A stretch of DNA of 64,000 nt, from NCBI RefSeq assembly GCF_035440685.1, contig NZ_DAORMW010000007.1. One strand, given 5' to 3'. Of the stretch, positions 53,107-61,985 are shown piece by piece (positions within the stretch are counted from its first letter, which is position 1; each line of letters starts with the position of its first letter). The position numbers and the translations under genes are program-made. The stretch is from Accumulibacter appositus. GTDB taxonomy: Bacteria > Pseudomonadota > Gammaproteobacteria > Burkholderiales > Rhodocyclaceae. The notes beneath the pieces are model-generated. The model was not told the origin of the DNA. It made no database searches and saw nothing but the letters and a program-made list of their open reading frames with translations.

Positions 53107-54297
53107 TTAAACGATCCCGCGGCGGCGCATCGTGCCGAAAGCCACCAGCAAGCCGATGGCCAGCAAAAACGAGCTGCCTGGCTCAGGAATCGCCGCCAGC
53201 ATGCCATCCGCCAGGATCCCCTGGGTCGCGGCACTCGGGTGGTTGATGTCCCAGAACAGGGAGGCCTCAGGGTTGGAGCAAACGGTAACCGGCTCACCGG
53301 GATCGATGACTGTGCCGACGAAGAAATTCACCAGGCACGGATCGCTCACGTTGGTCAATCCGAAGTCGTCGGGGTGAGCGGCCACCTGTTGCAACAGACC
53401 AAAGGTATCGAAAGAATAAACCGTGAGGCTGGGATTGATGCCGAAGAGACTCCCGACAATACCCTCGAGCGCCGCATTGTAGGCCGCCGACAAGCTGGTC
53501 GCCAGGAACGCTGCTGATGGACTCCCATTAAGCTCGGGAGTCAGACCCAGGTCCGGAACGTTAGGTACCAACAGGTACTCGGCGCCAGCGGCCACCAGGC
53601 CACCGAGCACCGCCCCGACATCCTGCAGCGCTTCTTCCAGGCGAAGATTGACATTGGCAAAGGGGTCGGCGGCAGTGGGGTCGAACAGCAGCAGCGCGTC
53701 GCCGACGTCGTTCGAACCCGACCAGACGACGAACAGTGCATTGGGGTCCACAATACCGCTGACGTCCGTCGCAAACTGGTCAAATTGCCCACGCAGACTG
53801 AACGGATAAAAAGTGGCAGCGCCTAAAGGCGTCGTCACTGGGGGAACGAGTCGGCCAGTGCTCGAATCGGTCGCCACGTCAAAGCGGTGGTAACGCGAAC
53901 GGGCGCCACCGACTGCGTAGTTCGTCCCGGCCGGAGGATTCGGATCGAGCGCAGGCGGCCCCCACGGCAACAGGCCGCGCGCCGTGAGGTCGCCCGCAGC
54001 CGGCAGGTGAGCGGCGGCCTGCAGCCCGGTCCACAGCAGCTCGGAATAACTTGGGCCATTCTGGAAGCGCCCTGCAGAATACGCGTCCAGCGGCGGCTGA
54101 GGGGGCGGCTGCGGAATCTGGGTGACGGGAATCGGAAAACCGCCGGTGACCGGATTCGGAGCCCCCGTCCAGCCATACAGGTTGCCGTTGTCGGACAAAC
54201 TGTCGCCAAGAACGAACATGTTCGAGAAACCCGCCAACGCCGAAAAAGGCATGGCAAGTGCGATGGCTGCCAGGCAGCCAATGAGATATCTCCGCAT
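53107..54297 (-). CDS. PEP-CTERM anchored GDSL/SGNH esterase
   Basis: 396-aa exported hydrolase. Signal peptide MRRYLIGCLAAIALAMPFSALA, then the SGNH block I FVLGDSLSDNGN with the catalytic Ser, block III VVWSGSNDVGDAL and block V FWDINHPSAATQGILAD with Asp and His: a complete autotransporter-like lipase/esterase. The C-terminal sorting tail IPEPGSSFLLAIGLLVAFG plus RRRG marks it for exosortase processing. ATG 54297 chosen, as the extension to 54327 precedes the signal peptide. Transcribed from a perfect sigma-54 promoter. Confidence 0.93.
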   Translation of the reverse strand: MRRYLIGCLAAIALAMPFSALAGFSNMFVLGDSLSDNGNLYGWTGAPNPVTGGFPIPVTQIPQPPPQPPLDAYSAGRFQNGPSYSELLWTGLQAAAHLPAAGDLTARGLLPWGPPALDPNPPAGTNYAVGGARSRYHRFDVATDSSTGRLVPPVTTPLGAATFYPFSLRGQFDQFATDVSGIVDPNALFVVWSGSNDVGDALLLFDPTAADPFANVNLRLEEALQDVGAVLGGLVAAGAEYLLVPNVPDLGLTPELNGSPSAAFLATSLSAAYNAALEGIVGSLFGINPSLTVYSFDTFGLLQQVAAHPDDFGLTNVSDPCLVNFFVGTVIDPGEPVTVCSNPEASLFWDINHPSAATQGILADGMLAAIPEPGSSFLLAIGLLVAFGTMRRRGIV

Positions 54298-54425
54298 GAG
54301 TAAGCCCCCCCAAAAAAGTTGGTCCAACCGGATAGATATGCTGCCCAGAAGCGTCCCGACGGCCTCGCCCCGCTTACCGCTCTGTCAGGAGTCGAGGCAG
54401 GCCGACAGTGCTTTCGCACCTCATC

Positions 54426-54440
54426 GCAAGAATCGTGCCA
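54426..54440 (-). promoter_or_regulatory. Sigma-54 (RpoN) promoter of the PEP-CTERM esterase
   Basis: TGGCACGATTCTTGC on the minus strand: perfect TGGCAC-N5-TTGC. Transcription would start near 54413, about 115 nt before the ATG. Confidence 0.8.
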
Positions 54441-54578
54441 GCCATATACTTCATACACTTAGCCCCCACACGGCGGGACCTATGTAAAGTTTACCGACAC
54501 CAAAGGAAGCCACTGCCTGTTGCCGCTGCCGGGATCAGGCTCACTGCAGCAAGCACCGCTGCGCTGGCCAGCGAGGCC

Positions 54579-55769
54579 TCAGGCCTGGCGGCGCCGGCTC
54601 ATCGCCAAGCCCAGGCTGGCCAGCGCAGTCAGCGAGACCATTGGCAGGGCCAGGAGGCTGAGCGTCGCCCAGCCACCGCCGGTGACCAACAGGCCGGCGG
54701 CAAACGAGGTCAGCCCCTGCACACCGAGAACGATGAAATCGTTGCTGCCCTGCACTTTCGCCTTCTCCTCCGGGCGACAGGTTTCGATCAGCAGCGTCGT
54801 TCCGCCGACGAAAAGGAAATTCCATCCGACGCCGAGCAGCAGCAACGCCCACCAGAAGTGCATCAGGCTGACACCGGACAGGGCGATGCCTATACACAGC
54901 AACAGCAATGCGGCGCCTACCAGCAGCACGCCAAGCACCCCGTAGCGCTTGATCAGCTGTCCCGTGAAGAACGACGGCGCGAACATGCCAATCACGTGCC
55001 ATTGCAGAACGAAAGCGGTGTCCGCGAAAGACAGACCACAGATATCCATTGCCAAGGGCGTCGCCGTCATCAGCAGGTTCATTGTGGCGTAGCCGCAAGC
55101 GGCCGCCAGCACGGCGACGACGAACGCCGGCTGGCGTGCGATTTCGGAGAACGGCCGCCCGGCGGCCTGCTGTTCGCCAAGGGCCGGCAGCGGAATGTCG
55201 AGCCGGCTGGCGATCAGCATGGCCAGCGCGGCAAGAACGGCCAGCGCGAGGTAGCTCGCCAGGAAGGTCGATGGCAGCAGATCGCGGGTCAGGACGCCGA
55301 CCTGTGGGCCGATAACGCCGCCAACGATACCACCGGCCAGGGTCAGCGAAATGGCTTTGCTCGTCCAGCCCGCAGGCGCCGCGTCCACGGCCGCAAAGCG
55401 GTACTGCTGACCGAAAGCGTTGTAGATGCCGGCAAAAACCGTTCCCAGGCACAACAGCCAGAAGCTGGCGGCGACCACCGCCAACGCCGAAACTAGCGCA
55501 CCAGCGATCCCGAATGCTGCGCCGAGCATGAAACCAGCGCGCCGCCCGCGGCGCTTCATGAACAGGGCCGCCGGCAAGGCCGCCAGCGCAGCACCAATGA
55601 CGTAGGTGGTGATCGGCAGCGTCGCCAGGCGCTGATCGGTGGCCAGTTGTAGCCCGAGCAGGCCGTTGATCGCCACCAGGGTGACACCATTGGTCAGCAG
55701 CAGGGCTTGTGCAGTCGCCAGCAGACCGATATTTCGCCGATAGCACGGCGCAGCCACAGTCGCGATCAT
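54579..55769 (-). CDS. MFS transporter
   Basis: Inner-membrane major-facilitator protein of 396 aa with about 12 helices. The loop 2-3 motif ALFMKRRGRRAGFMLGAAFG is the MFS signature. A conserved aromatic stretch, ASFWLLCLGTVFAGIYNAFGQQYRFAAVDAAP, and a central loop about residues 190-210 divide the two halves. The substrate is not predictable. Downstream of mnmA on the same strand, 125 bp away. Confidence 0.88.
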   Translation of the reverse strand: MIATVAAPCYRRNIGLLATAQALLLTNGVTLVAINGLLGLQLATDQRLATLPITTYVIGAALAALPAALFMKRRGRRAGFMLGAAFGIAGALVSALAVVAASFWLLCLGTVFAGIYNAFGQQYRFAAVDAAPAGWTSKAISLTLAGGIVGGVIGPQVGVLTRDLLPSTFLASYLALAVLAALAMLIASRLDIPLPALGEQQAAGRPFSEIARQPAFVVAVLAAACGYATMNLLMTATPLAMDICGLSFADTAFVLQWHVIGMFAPSFFTGQLIKRYGVLGVLLVGAALLLLCIGIALSGVSLMHFWWALLLLGVGWNFLFVGGTTLLIETCRPEEKAKVQGSNDFIVLGVQGLTSFAAGLLVTGGGWATLSLLALPMVSLTALASLGLAMSRRRQA

Positions 55770-55893
55770 CGTCCGGGCACCCGCGATCAGCCGACAACAG
55801 GCCAGGGGTTCGCCGCGGCTCGCGTCGCCCGCGCCTGCCGCGCCTGCCTAATCCGCGCAGCGACCACTGCGAAAACGACAGCCCGCCCGCAGT

Positions 55894-56994
55894 TCAAGCG
55901 ATAACGCCGCCACCGAGGCAGACCCGGCTTTCGTAGACCACCACCGATTGACCCGGCGTCACCGCCCACTGCGCTTCGGCAAAACGAACCAGGCACGAGT
56001 CGGCGTCGACGCGCTCGATCTCGCAAGCGGCGTCGGCCTGGCGGTAGCGCGTCTTGGCGGTGTACACCCAGTGCGTGTGCGGCGCTTCGCCGCTGACCCA
56101 GGAGAGGTCCTCGGCACGCAGCTCGTCGGTCAGCAAGGCCGGATGTGTGTGCCCCTGGACGACGTATAGAGTGTTGCTGGCGATGTCCTTGCGCGCCACG
56201 AACCAGGCGTCGTGGTCGCCGCTGTCACCATTCTTGCCGCCTTTGACCCCGCCGATGTGCAGACCCTTGCGCTGGCCGATGGTGTGATAGGCGACGCCGT
56301 CGTGCTCGCCGAGCAGGCGATCGTCGTCGAGGCTGCGAATCTCGCCCTTCTGCCTGGGCAGGTAGCGCATCAGGAAGTCCTTGAACGGGCGTTCGCCGAT
56401 GAAGCAGATACCCGTCGAATCCTTCTTCAGCGCGACGTGCAGCCCGGCTGCTTCAGCAATCTTGCGCACCTCGCGCTTGTACAGGCCGGCCAGCGGGAAC
56501 AGCGTCTTCGCCAATTGCTGCTGATTCAGGCGGTGCAGGAAATAGCTCTGGTCCTTGGTCCCGTCCTCGGCCTTGAGCAACTGGAACGTCCCGGCAAACT
56601 CGCGCACGCCGGCGTAGTGGCCCGTGGCGATGCAATCGGCGCCAATGCTCAGCGCGTGTTCGAGAAAGGCGCTGAACTTGATCTCCGAGTTGCACAGCAC
56701 GTCCGGATTCGGCGTGCGACCGAGTTGGTATTCCTTGAGAAAGTGGGCGAAAACGCGTTCCTTGTATTCGGCAGCGAAGTTCACCACCTCGACGTCGATG
56801 CCGATCACGTCGGCAAGGCTCATCACATCGACCAGATCCTGTCGCGACGAGCAATACTCGTCACTGTCGTCGTCCTCCCAGTTCTTCATGAACAGGCCGA
56901 GAACGTGCCAGCCCTGCTCCTTGAGCAGCAGCGCCGCCACTGCCGAATCGACCCCCCCGGACAAGCCGACGACCACTGTCTTTGCCTCGTTCAT
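55894..56994 (-). CDS. mnmA: tRNA-specific 2-thiouridylase MnmA
   Basis: 366-aa enzyme that thiolates the wobble uridine of Lys, Glu and Gln tRNAs. PP-loop VVGLSGGVDSAVAALLL at the N-terminus, the catalytic Cys in NPDVLCNSEIKF, the second Cys in STGICFIGERPF, and the C-terminal beta domain. ATG 56994 is chosen (AAGG upstream); the open frame to 57114 reads through an interspersed repeat. The E. coli order nudJ-mnmA is kept here, with one extra gene between. Confidence 0.95.
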   Translation of the reverse strand: MNEAKTVVVGLSGGVDSAVAALLLKEQGWHVLGLFMKNWEDDDSDEYCSSRQDLVDVMSLADVIGIDVEVVNFAAEYKERVFAHFLKEYQLGRTPNPDVLCNSEIKFSAFLEHALSIGADCIATGHYAGVREFAGTFQLLKAEDGTKDQSYFLHRLNQQQLAKTLFPLAGLYKREVRKIAEAAGLHVALKKDSTGICFIGERPFKDFLMRYLPRQKGEIRSLDDDRLLGEHDGVAYHTIGQRKGLHIGGVKGGKNGDSGDHDAWFVARKDIASNTLYVVQGHTHPALLTDELRAEDLSWVSGEAPHTHWVYTAKTRYRQADAACEIERVDADSCLVRFAEAQWAVTPGQSVVVYESRVCLGGGVIA

Positions 56995-57011
56995 GCTCTT
57001 GCCTTCGCTAA

Positions 57012-57127
57012 CGTTCATGACATTCGAGATACCCCCGATCATGAAAGCCATGACCGCCCCCCTCTTTTCCGGCCTTTCTCCCGCGAGGGGAGAAAGGCGA
57101 TTTGTGAGTCGCATACGCGACTTTCAC
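57012..57127 (-). repeat. Interspersed composite repeat, compact copy
   Basis: On the minus strand: GTGAAAGTCGC-GTAT-GCGACTCAC hairpin (57127-57104), a perfect 11-bp hairpin GCCTTTCTCCC/GGGAGAAAGGC (57072-57098), then GGTCATGGCTTTCATGATCG...GTCATGAAC (57054-57012). It starts two bases after the stop of the upstream gene and ends before mnmA. Confidence 0.7.
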
Positions 57128-57128
57128 A

Positions 57129-57794
57129 TTAACGTTCAACATTCTCTGCCGAGCCAGGACCGCCGGCGACGGCAGGCAGCCGCACTTCGTCGCCCTGACC
57201 ATCCAACCAACGTTGCAATTCAATCACCAGCGCCGGCTGACCATTGTCACCAAACCAGCTATCGACGACGTAGCGCGCCGGCTCGGCGGTCGCCTCCCAG
57301 GCTGGCTTGCCGACGCCCGCCGTCGGCCGTCCGTCCACTGCGACTTCTGCTTGCACCATTTCCTCGATCTGTGCCGCATGGTGCACCTGGACCAGGTAGA
57401 GCACCCGCCACACCGGCTCGAGCACGCGATGAAAACGCAGCCAGCCGCGCGCTTCCAACAGGCGCAACAAGCGCGTATCGGTGGTCGCGTGGTCGATACA
57501 ATCCATCCGCCCGTAAACCCCATCGTCGGCGGTGTTGCCGCCACGGTCGGCGGCGATCGGCGTCTGCCGGCCTGCCCAGCCAAGCAGCCAGCCAATCGCC
57601 AGCGACAGCTTCTCGCGCTCGTCAGCCGCGTTTCTTGCGCTGCCAAGAAGGGCCTGTACACGCGCCAGCTGTTCTTCGCCGTAATGCACCTCGGATTGAG
57701 CCAGACAGCCGTAGTTGTAACAGACGCTGATCGTCTCGCCAGCGCTTGACGGTGCCGCCGCAGCCAATAGCGGCAGCACCAGCAGCCAGTTCAT
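57129..57794 (-). CDS. Secreted protein of unknown function
   Basis: 221 aa with signal peptide MNWLLVLPLLAAAAPSSA. The mature part begins GETISVCYNYGCLAQSEVHYGEEQL with a Cys pair. Blocks such as GWLLGWAGRQTPIAADRGGNTADDGVYGRMDCIDHATTDTRLLRLLEARGWLRFHRVLEPV recall a cysteine/histidine active-site pattern (MDCIDHATTD), but I cannot name a family with confidence. ATG 57794 overlaps the nudJ stop (ATGA), so it is co-translated with nudJ and inserted between nudJ and mnmA. Confidence 0.7.
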   Translation of the reverse strand: MNWLLVLPLLAAAAPSSAGETISVCYNYGCLAQSEVHYGEEQLARVQALLGSARNAADEREKLSLAIGWLLGWAGRQTPIAADRGGNTADDGVYGRMDCIDHATTDTRLLRLLEARGWLRFHRVLEPVWRVLYLVQVHHAAQIEEMVQAEVAVDGRPTAGVGKPAWEATAEPARYVVDSWFGDNGQPALVIELQRWLDGQGDEVRLPAVAGGPGSAENVER

Positions 57795-58237
57795 TGCCAA
57801 TGGGTGAGCAGTTCCAGCGGATAACGTCGACCCGCCAACCAGTCCTCAATACAGCGCAGCACCAGCGGACTGCGATGCTGCGCCTGCAGCGCCCGGATCT
57901 CGGCAAGTGTCAGCCAGTGCGCAGCCAGAATTCCGCTGTCAAGCTGTCGCTCAGGTTGGTGAGCGAGAATCTCGCCGCCGAAGCTGAAGCGCAGGTAGGT
58001 CACGTCGCGGGCTTCGTTGCGGCAGTTGTAAACGCCGAGCAGGTATTGCGGATTCAGGGTATAGGCGGTTTCTTCGAGCGTTTCGCGGACGACGGCATCG
58101 ATCAGCGATTCGCGGCATTCGAGGTGGCCTGCCGGCTGGTTGTAGCAGACACCGTGCTCCGTTTCTTCTTCGACCAGCAGAAAGCGGCCATCGCGTTCGA
58201 GCACCGCGGCGACGGTGACGTTGGGTTTCCAGACCAT
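57791..58237 (-). CDS. nudJ: NUDIX hydrolase NudJ
   Basis: 148-aa phosphatase of thiamine- and nucleoside-di/triphosphates. Nudix box GHLECRESLIDAVVRETLEETAY (GX5EX7REUXEEXGU) preceded by NQPA. The N-terminus MVWKPNVTVAAVLERDGRFLLVEEET and the ending RRYPLELL match E. coli NudJ. ATG 58237 with AAGG upstream; the frame runs further upstream over the divergent ilvE promoter. Divergent from ilvE. Confidence 0.92.
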   Translation of the reverse strand: MVWKPNVTVAAVLERDGRFLLVEEETEHGVCYNQPAGHLECRESLIDAVVRETLEETAYTLNPQYLLGVYNCRNEARDVTYLRFSFGGEILAHQPERQLDSGILAAHWLTLAEIRALQAQHRSPLVLRCIEDWLAGRRYPLELLTHWQ

Positions 58238-58343
58238 TCGACAAGCCTTGCGGATAGAGACAACTCGCCATTTTACCGCCAACCGGGAGGCGAAATCGGC
58301 TAAACTTTCCGCTTCAGGATTTCCAGCAAAGGGAGAGCAAACC

Positions 58344-59264
58344 ATGTCCATGGCGGATCGCGACGGATTCATCTGGCACGACGGCAAGCTGGTGCCGTGG
58401 CGCCAGGCAACGACGCACGTGCTGACGCACACCCTGCACTACGGGATGGGCGTCTTCGAAGGGATTCGCGCCTACAAGGGCGAAAAGGGCACCGCCATTT
58501 TCCGTCTCGAGGAGCATACCGACCGGCTGTTCAATTCGGCCTACATCTTCCAGATGAAAATGCCTTACGACAAGGAAACGCTGCTCGAAGCACAGAAGGA
58601 AGTGGTGCGCGCCAACAAGCTCGAATCGTGCTACATCCGGCCGATCGTCTTCTACGGTTCCGAAGCCATGGGCATTGCCGCCACGGCAGTCAGCACGCAC
58701 GTGGCCATCGCCGCCTGGCCGTGGGGTGCCTACCTCGGCGTCGAGGGCATGGAAAAGGGCATTCGCGTCAAGACCTCGTCATTCACCCGTCACCACGTGA
58801 ATATCAACATGTGCCGCTCGAAGTCGGTCGGGACCTATACCAACTCGATCCTCGCCCATCAGGAAGTGGCGCACGACGGCTACGACGAGGCGCTGCTGCT
58901 CGACGTCGATGGCTATGTCGCCGAGGGCGCCGGCGAGAATATCTTCATCGTCAAGCGCGGCAAGCTGTACACGCCGGACCTGACCTCCTGCCTCGAAGGC
59001 ATCACCCGGGCCTCGGTGCTCGAGTTTGCCGAGGAACTCGGCATTCCGGTGATTGAAAAGCGGATCACCCGCGACGAGGTGTATTGTGCCGACGAAGCTT
59101 TCTTCACCGGCACCGCCGCCGAAGTGACGCCGATTCGCGAACTCGACAATCGTCAGATCGGTGCCGGCCACCGCGGGCCAATCACCACCCGCATCCAGAG
59201 CCTGTACTTCGATTGCGTGCACGGCCGGGTTCCCGCGCATGCGGACTGGCTCGCCTACGTTTAA
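58344..59264 (+). CDS. ilvE: Branched-chain amino acid aminotransferase
   Basis: 306-aa PLP enzyme for the last step of Leu/Ile/Val synthesis. MADRDGFIWHDGKLVPW and LHYGMGVFEGIRAYKGEKGTAIFRLEEHTDRL are the family start. The PLP lysine is in CRSKSVGTYTNSILA, and DGYVAEGAGENIFIVKRGKLYTPDL is the fold-type IV signature. ATG 58344 after AAAGGGAGAG. A small zinc-finger gene follows 22 bp later. Confidence 0.95.
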   Translation: MSMADRDGFIWHDGKLVPWRQATTHVLTHTLHYGMGVFEGIRAYKGEKGTAIFRLEEHTDRLFNSAYIFQMKMPYDKETLLEAQKEVVRANKLESCYIRPIVFYGSEAMGIAATAVSTHVAIAAWPWGAYLGVEGMEKGIRVKTSSFTRHHVNINMCRSKSVGTYTNSILAHQEVAHDGYDEALLLDVDGYVAEGAGENIFIVKRGKLYTPDLTSCLEGITRASVLEFAEELGIPVIEKRITRDEVYCADEAFFTGTAAEVTPIRELDNRQIGAGHRGPITTRIQSLYFDCVHGRVPAHADWLAYV

Positions 59265-59286
59265 CCCCGTTTGCAAGGTTGCCACC

Positions 59287-59484
59287 ATGCCCCAGAACAC
59301 CCAGCAGAAGCCCATCGAGATCAGCGCCAAGGACTTGCCCTTGCATTGCCCAACCAGCGACGCACCGCTATGGGCTCGACATCCGCGCGTCTTTCTCGAG
59401 ATCACCCACACTGGGGAGGCCATCTGTCCGTACTGCAGTGCGCACTACGTGCTGACCGGCGAATTGCCGAAAGGGCACCACTGA
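59287..59484 (+). CDS. zf-CHCC zinc-finger protein
   Basis: 65 aa. Zinc-ligand pattern LHCPTSDAPLWARHPRVFLEI...EAICPYCSAHYVL (C..H..CxxC), as in the NDUFS6-like zf-CHCC family. Often found beside ilvE and heptosyltransferase genes in betaproteobacteria (recalled, not checked). Function unknown. Confidence 0.87.
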   Translation: MPQNTQQKPIEISAKDLPLHCPTSDAPLWARHPRVFLEITHTGEAICPYCSAHYVLTGELPKGHH

Positions 59485-59535
59485 TCGTCGGCGGCCACCC
59501 GCTGCGAGTGCTCGTGGCCGGCTGACCCAAAGCTC

Positions 59536-60552
59536 ATGAAAGTACTGATTGTCGCCCCGTCATGGATCGGCGACACGGTCCTCGCGCAACCGCTCTTCCG
59601 GCGGCTGCACGAACGCACGCCAGGCCTGCAGCTTGACGCGCTGGCGCCACGCTGGGTGGCTCCGGTTCTGGAGCGCATGCCGGAAATCGCCCAGGTCGTC
59701 GACAGCCCCTTCGCCCACGGCGAGCTGTCGCTGAAAGCACGTCATCATCTAGCGCGCCGGCTGGCCGTGGCCGGCTACCAGCGTGCCTACGTCCTGCCCA
59801 ACTCGCTCAAGTCGGCGCTGGTACCCTTCTTTGCCGGCATTCCCGAACGCATTGGCTTCGTCGGCGAGAAGCGCTACGGCCTGATCAACCAGCGCCATAC
59901 GCTCGACAAGACGCTGCTGCCGCAGATGGCCGAACGCTTCGCCCAACTCGCCGAGGCCCCCGCGGCTCCGCTGCCGCGACCGCTGCCGTCGCCACGACTG
60001 ACTTCAAGCAGCGAACAAGGTGCCACTACCCTGGCCGAACTCGCCCTCGAGCTCCCCGAAAAGCTGGCGGTCTTCTGCCCCGGCGCTGAATACGGCCCGG
60101 CCAAGCGCTGGCCGGCACGGCATTTCGCGACGCTGAACGACGCGCTGAGCGCACGTGGCTACACCGTATGGCTCGTCGGCTCGGCGAAAGACCAGCCGAT
60201 CGCCGCAGAGATCACCCGCCTGGCGCAAGCGGCAAGCGCACCACGCAACCTCTGCGGCCGCACTTCATTGCGCCAGGCGATCGACCTGCTGGCGGCAGCG
60301 TCTTTCGTCGTCTGCAACGATTCCGGCCTGATGCATGTCGCCGCTGCCCTCGGCCGACCGCTGATCGCCGTGTATGGCTCATCGTCACCCGGTTTCACGC
60401 CGCCGCTGTCGGAGCGGGCTCAGGTCATCAGCCTCGAGCTGGAATGCAGCCCCTGCTTCAAGCGCGAATGTCCGCTCGGCCATCTCGACTGCCTGAACAA
60501 GCTCCCGCCGCAGCGCGTACTCGACGCCTGCCTGTCAAGGAGCACCGGATGA
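59536..60552 (+). CDS. waaF: LPS heptosyltransferase II
   Basis: 338-aa GT9 enzyme adding the second heptose of the LPS inner core. MKVLIVAPSWIGDTVLAQPLFRRLHERTPGLQLDALAPRW at the N-terminus, FCPGAEYGPAKRWPARHFATL, and VVCNDSGLMHVAAALGRPLIAVYGSSSPGFTPPLSERAQV. The late Cys group CSPCFKRECPLGHLDCL is typical. An insert PLPRPLPSPRLTSSSEQG near 145-165 is unusual. Its stop overlaps the next gene (ATGA). Confidence 0.95.
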   Translation: MKVLIVAPSWIGDTVLAQPLFRRLHERTPGLQLDALAPRWVAPVLERMPEIAQVVDSPFAHGELSLKARHHLARRLAVAGYQRAYVLPNSLKSALVPFFAGIPERIGFVGEKRYGLINQRHTLDKTLLPQMAERFAQLAEAPAAPLPRPLPSPRLTSSSEQGATTLAELALELPEKLAVFCPGAEYGPAKRWPARHFATLNDALSARGYTVWLVGSAKDQPIAAEITRLAQAASAPRNLCGRTSLRQAIDLLAAASFVVCNDSGLMHVAAALGRPLIAVYGSSSPGFTPPLSERAQVISLELECSPCFKRECPLGHLDCLNKLPPQRVLDACLSRSTG

Positions 60553-60995
60553 TCGCCACCTTCGCCAACCCGGCCGAGGTCGAAGCGGCGTTTTACGAAG
60601 CCATCGCCCGCGCCGATCTGATTGCCCTGATGAGCGTCTGGGCCGACGACGAAGACATCGTCTGCATTCATCCGACCGGCCAGCGGCTGAGCGGCACGAC
60701 GGCGATCCGTGACAGCTGGCGAAGCATTTTTGCCAACAATCCGCGCCTGAAAGTACGCCTGTCGCGCGTCCTGCGCTGGAACAGCATGCTGCTGGCGGTG
60801 CACAATGTGGTCGAAACCTTGTACATCGGCGACGAGCAAAAGCCACACGGCCCGATGCTGGCCACCAACGTCTTCCAGCGCGGCACCAACGGCTGGCGCC
60901 TTCTCGCGCATCATTCCTCGACCGCCGCCGATCGCGAGCTGGCCGACAAGCGCGCCGGTGAGCGCGAACAAAGCACGCCGCGGGTTCTGCATTGA
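60549..60995 (+). CDS. NTF2/SnoaL-like protein (DUF4440 type)
   Basis: 148 aa. VEAAFYEAIARADLIALMSVWADDEDIVCIHPTGQRLSGTTAIRDSWRSIF is the typical SnoaL/ketosteroid isomerase-like cone fold start. WNSMLLAVHNVVETLYI and GWRLLAHHSSTAAD are the later strands. The role is unknown. Coupled to waaF by ATGA and to the next gene by TTGA. Confidence 0.87.
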   Translation: MIATFANPAEVEAAFYEAIARADLIALMSVWADDEDIVCIHPTGQRLSGTTAIRDSWRSIFANNPRLKVRLSRVLRWNSMLLAVHNVVETLYIGDEQKPHGPMLATNVFQRGTNGWRLLAHHSSTAADRELADKRAGEREQSTPRVLH

Positions 60996-61984
60996 CCCTC
61001 TACCCTGCGCCTTCCTGGCTGCCCGGCGGCCACGCCCAGACCATCTACCCGCTGCTCATCAAGTCACCTCCGCCGCCTTACCGCCGCCAGCGCTGGCAGA
61101 CGCCCGACGACGACTTCATCGATCTTGACTGGAGCGATCCGCAGCCGCAGTGCTCGACGCCGGCGTCTACCAAGTCGGCGCCGAACGCCACACCGCTGCT
61201 GGTGCTGTTTCACGGTCTCGAAGGAAGTTCGGCCAGCCACTACGCGAGCTCGCTGATGCGCGCCACCGCGGCCATCGGCTGGAGCGGCGTGGTGGTGCAT
61301 TTCCGGGGCTGCTCAGGCGAGATCAATCGCCTGCCACGCGCCTACCATTCCGGCGACAGCGAGGAGATCGACTGGATTCTGCGCCACCTGCAGCAGCTCT
61401 TCCCGCACCGGCAACGCTATGCAGTCGGCGTCTCCCTGGGTGGCAATGCGCTACTAAAATGGCTCGGCGAACGCGAAAAAGACGCCGTCGACTGCCTGCA
61501 CGGCGCGGCTGCGGTCAGCGCCCCGCTCGATCTCAGCGTCTCCGGCCAGCATCTGGCACGCGGCTTCAACCGCATCTATACCCGCCACTTCCTGCACTCC
61601 CTCAAACGCAAGGCAGCCGAAAAGCTGCGCCGCCACCCCGGCATCTTCGACGAGCGGCGGATGCGCGCAGCCAGCAATCTGCACGACTTCGACGAGGAGG
61701 TGACGGCGCCGCTACATGGCTTCGCCAGCGCCGACGACTACTGGCGGCGCGCCTCGAGCAAGCCCTGGCTGGCGGACATCCGCCTGCCGACCCTGCTGCT
61801 CAACGCGCGCAACGATCCTTTCCTGCCTGCGCAGGCGCTGCCCACTGCCAGCCAGGTCTCGGCTAGCGTGCAGCGCGAATTCCCGGCACGGGGCGGCCAC
61901 GTCGGCTTCGTCGCCGGCCAGCCGCCGGGGCAGCTTGACTGGCTGCCGCAGCGCCTTCTTCACTATTTCCAGCACGAGGTTTGA
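60992..61984 (+). CDS. YheT-family alpha/beta hydrolase
   Basis: 330-aa hydrolase. PSWLPGGHAQTIYPLL is the family start, LFHGLEGSSASHYASSLM the oxyanion region, GVSLGGNALLKWLGE the nucleophile Ser, NARNDPFLP the acid and ARGGHVGFV the His. TTG start at 60992 overlaps the previous stop. Substrate uncertain (esterase-like). Confidence 0.9.
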   Translation: MTLYPAPSWLPGGHAQTIYPLLIKSPPPPYRRQRWQTPDDDFIDLDWSDPQPQCSTPASTKSAPNATPLLVLFHGLEGSSASHYASSLMRATAAIGWSGVVVHFRGCSGEINRLPRAYHSGDSEEIDWILRHLQQLFPHRQRYAVGVSLGGNALLKWLGEREKDAVDCLHGAAAVSAPLDLSVSGQHLARGFNRIYTRHFLHSLKRKAAEKLRRHPGIFDERRMRAASNLHDFDEEVTAPLHGFASADDYWRRASSKPWLADIRLPTLLLNARNDPFLPAQALPTASQVSASVQREFPARGGHVGFVAGQPPGQLDWLPQRLLHYFQHEV

Positions 61985-61985
61985 A

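Noticed and set aside
56995..57114. 40-codon N-terminal extension of MnmA
   Set aside because: It reads through the interspersed repeat; the MnmA family begins right before the PP-loop at ATG 56994.
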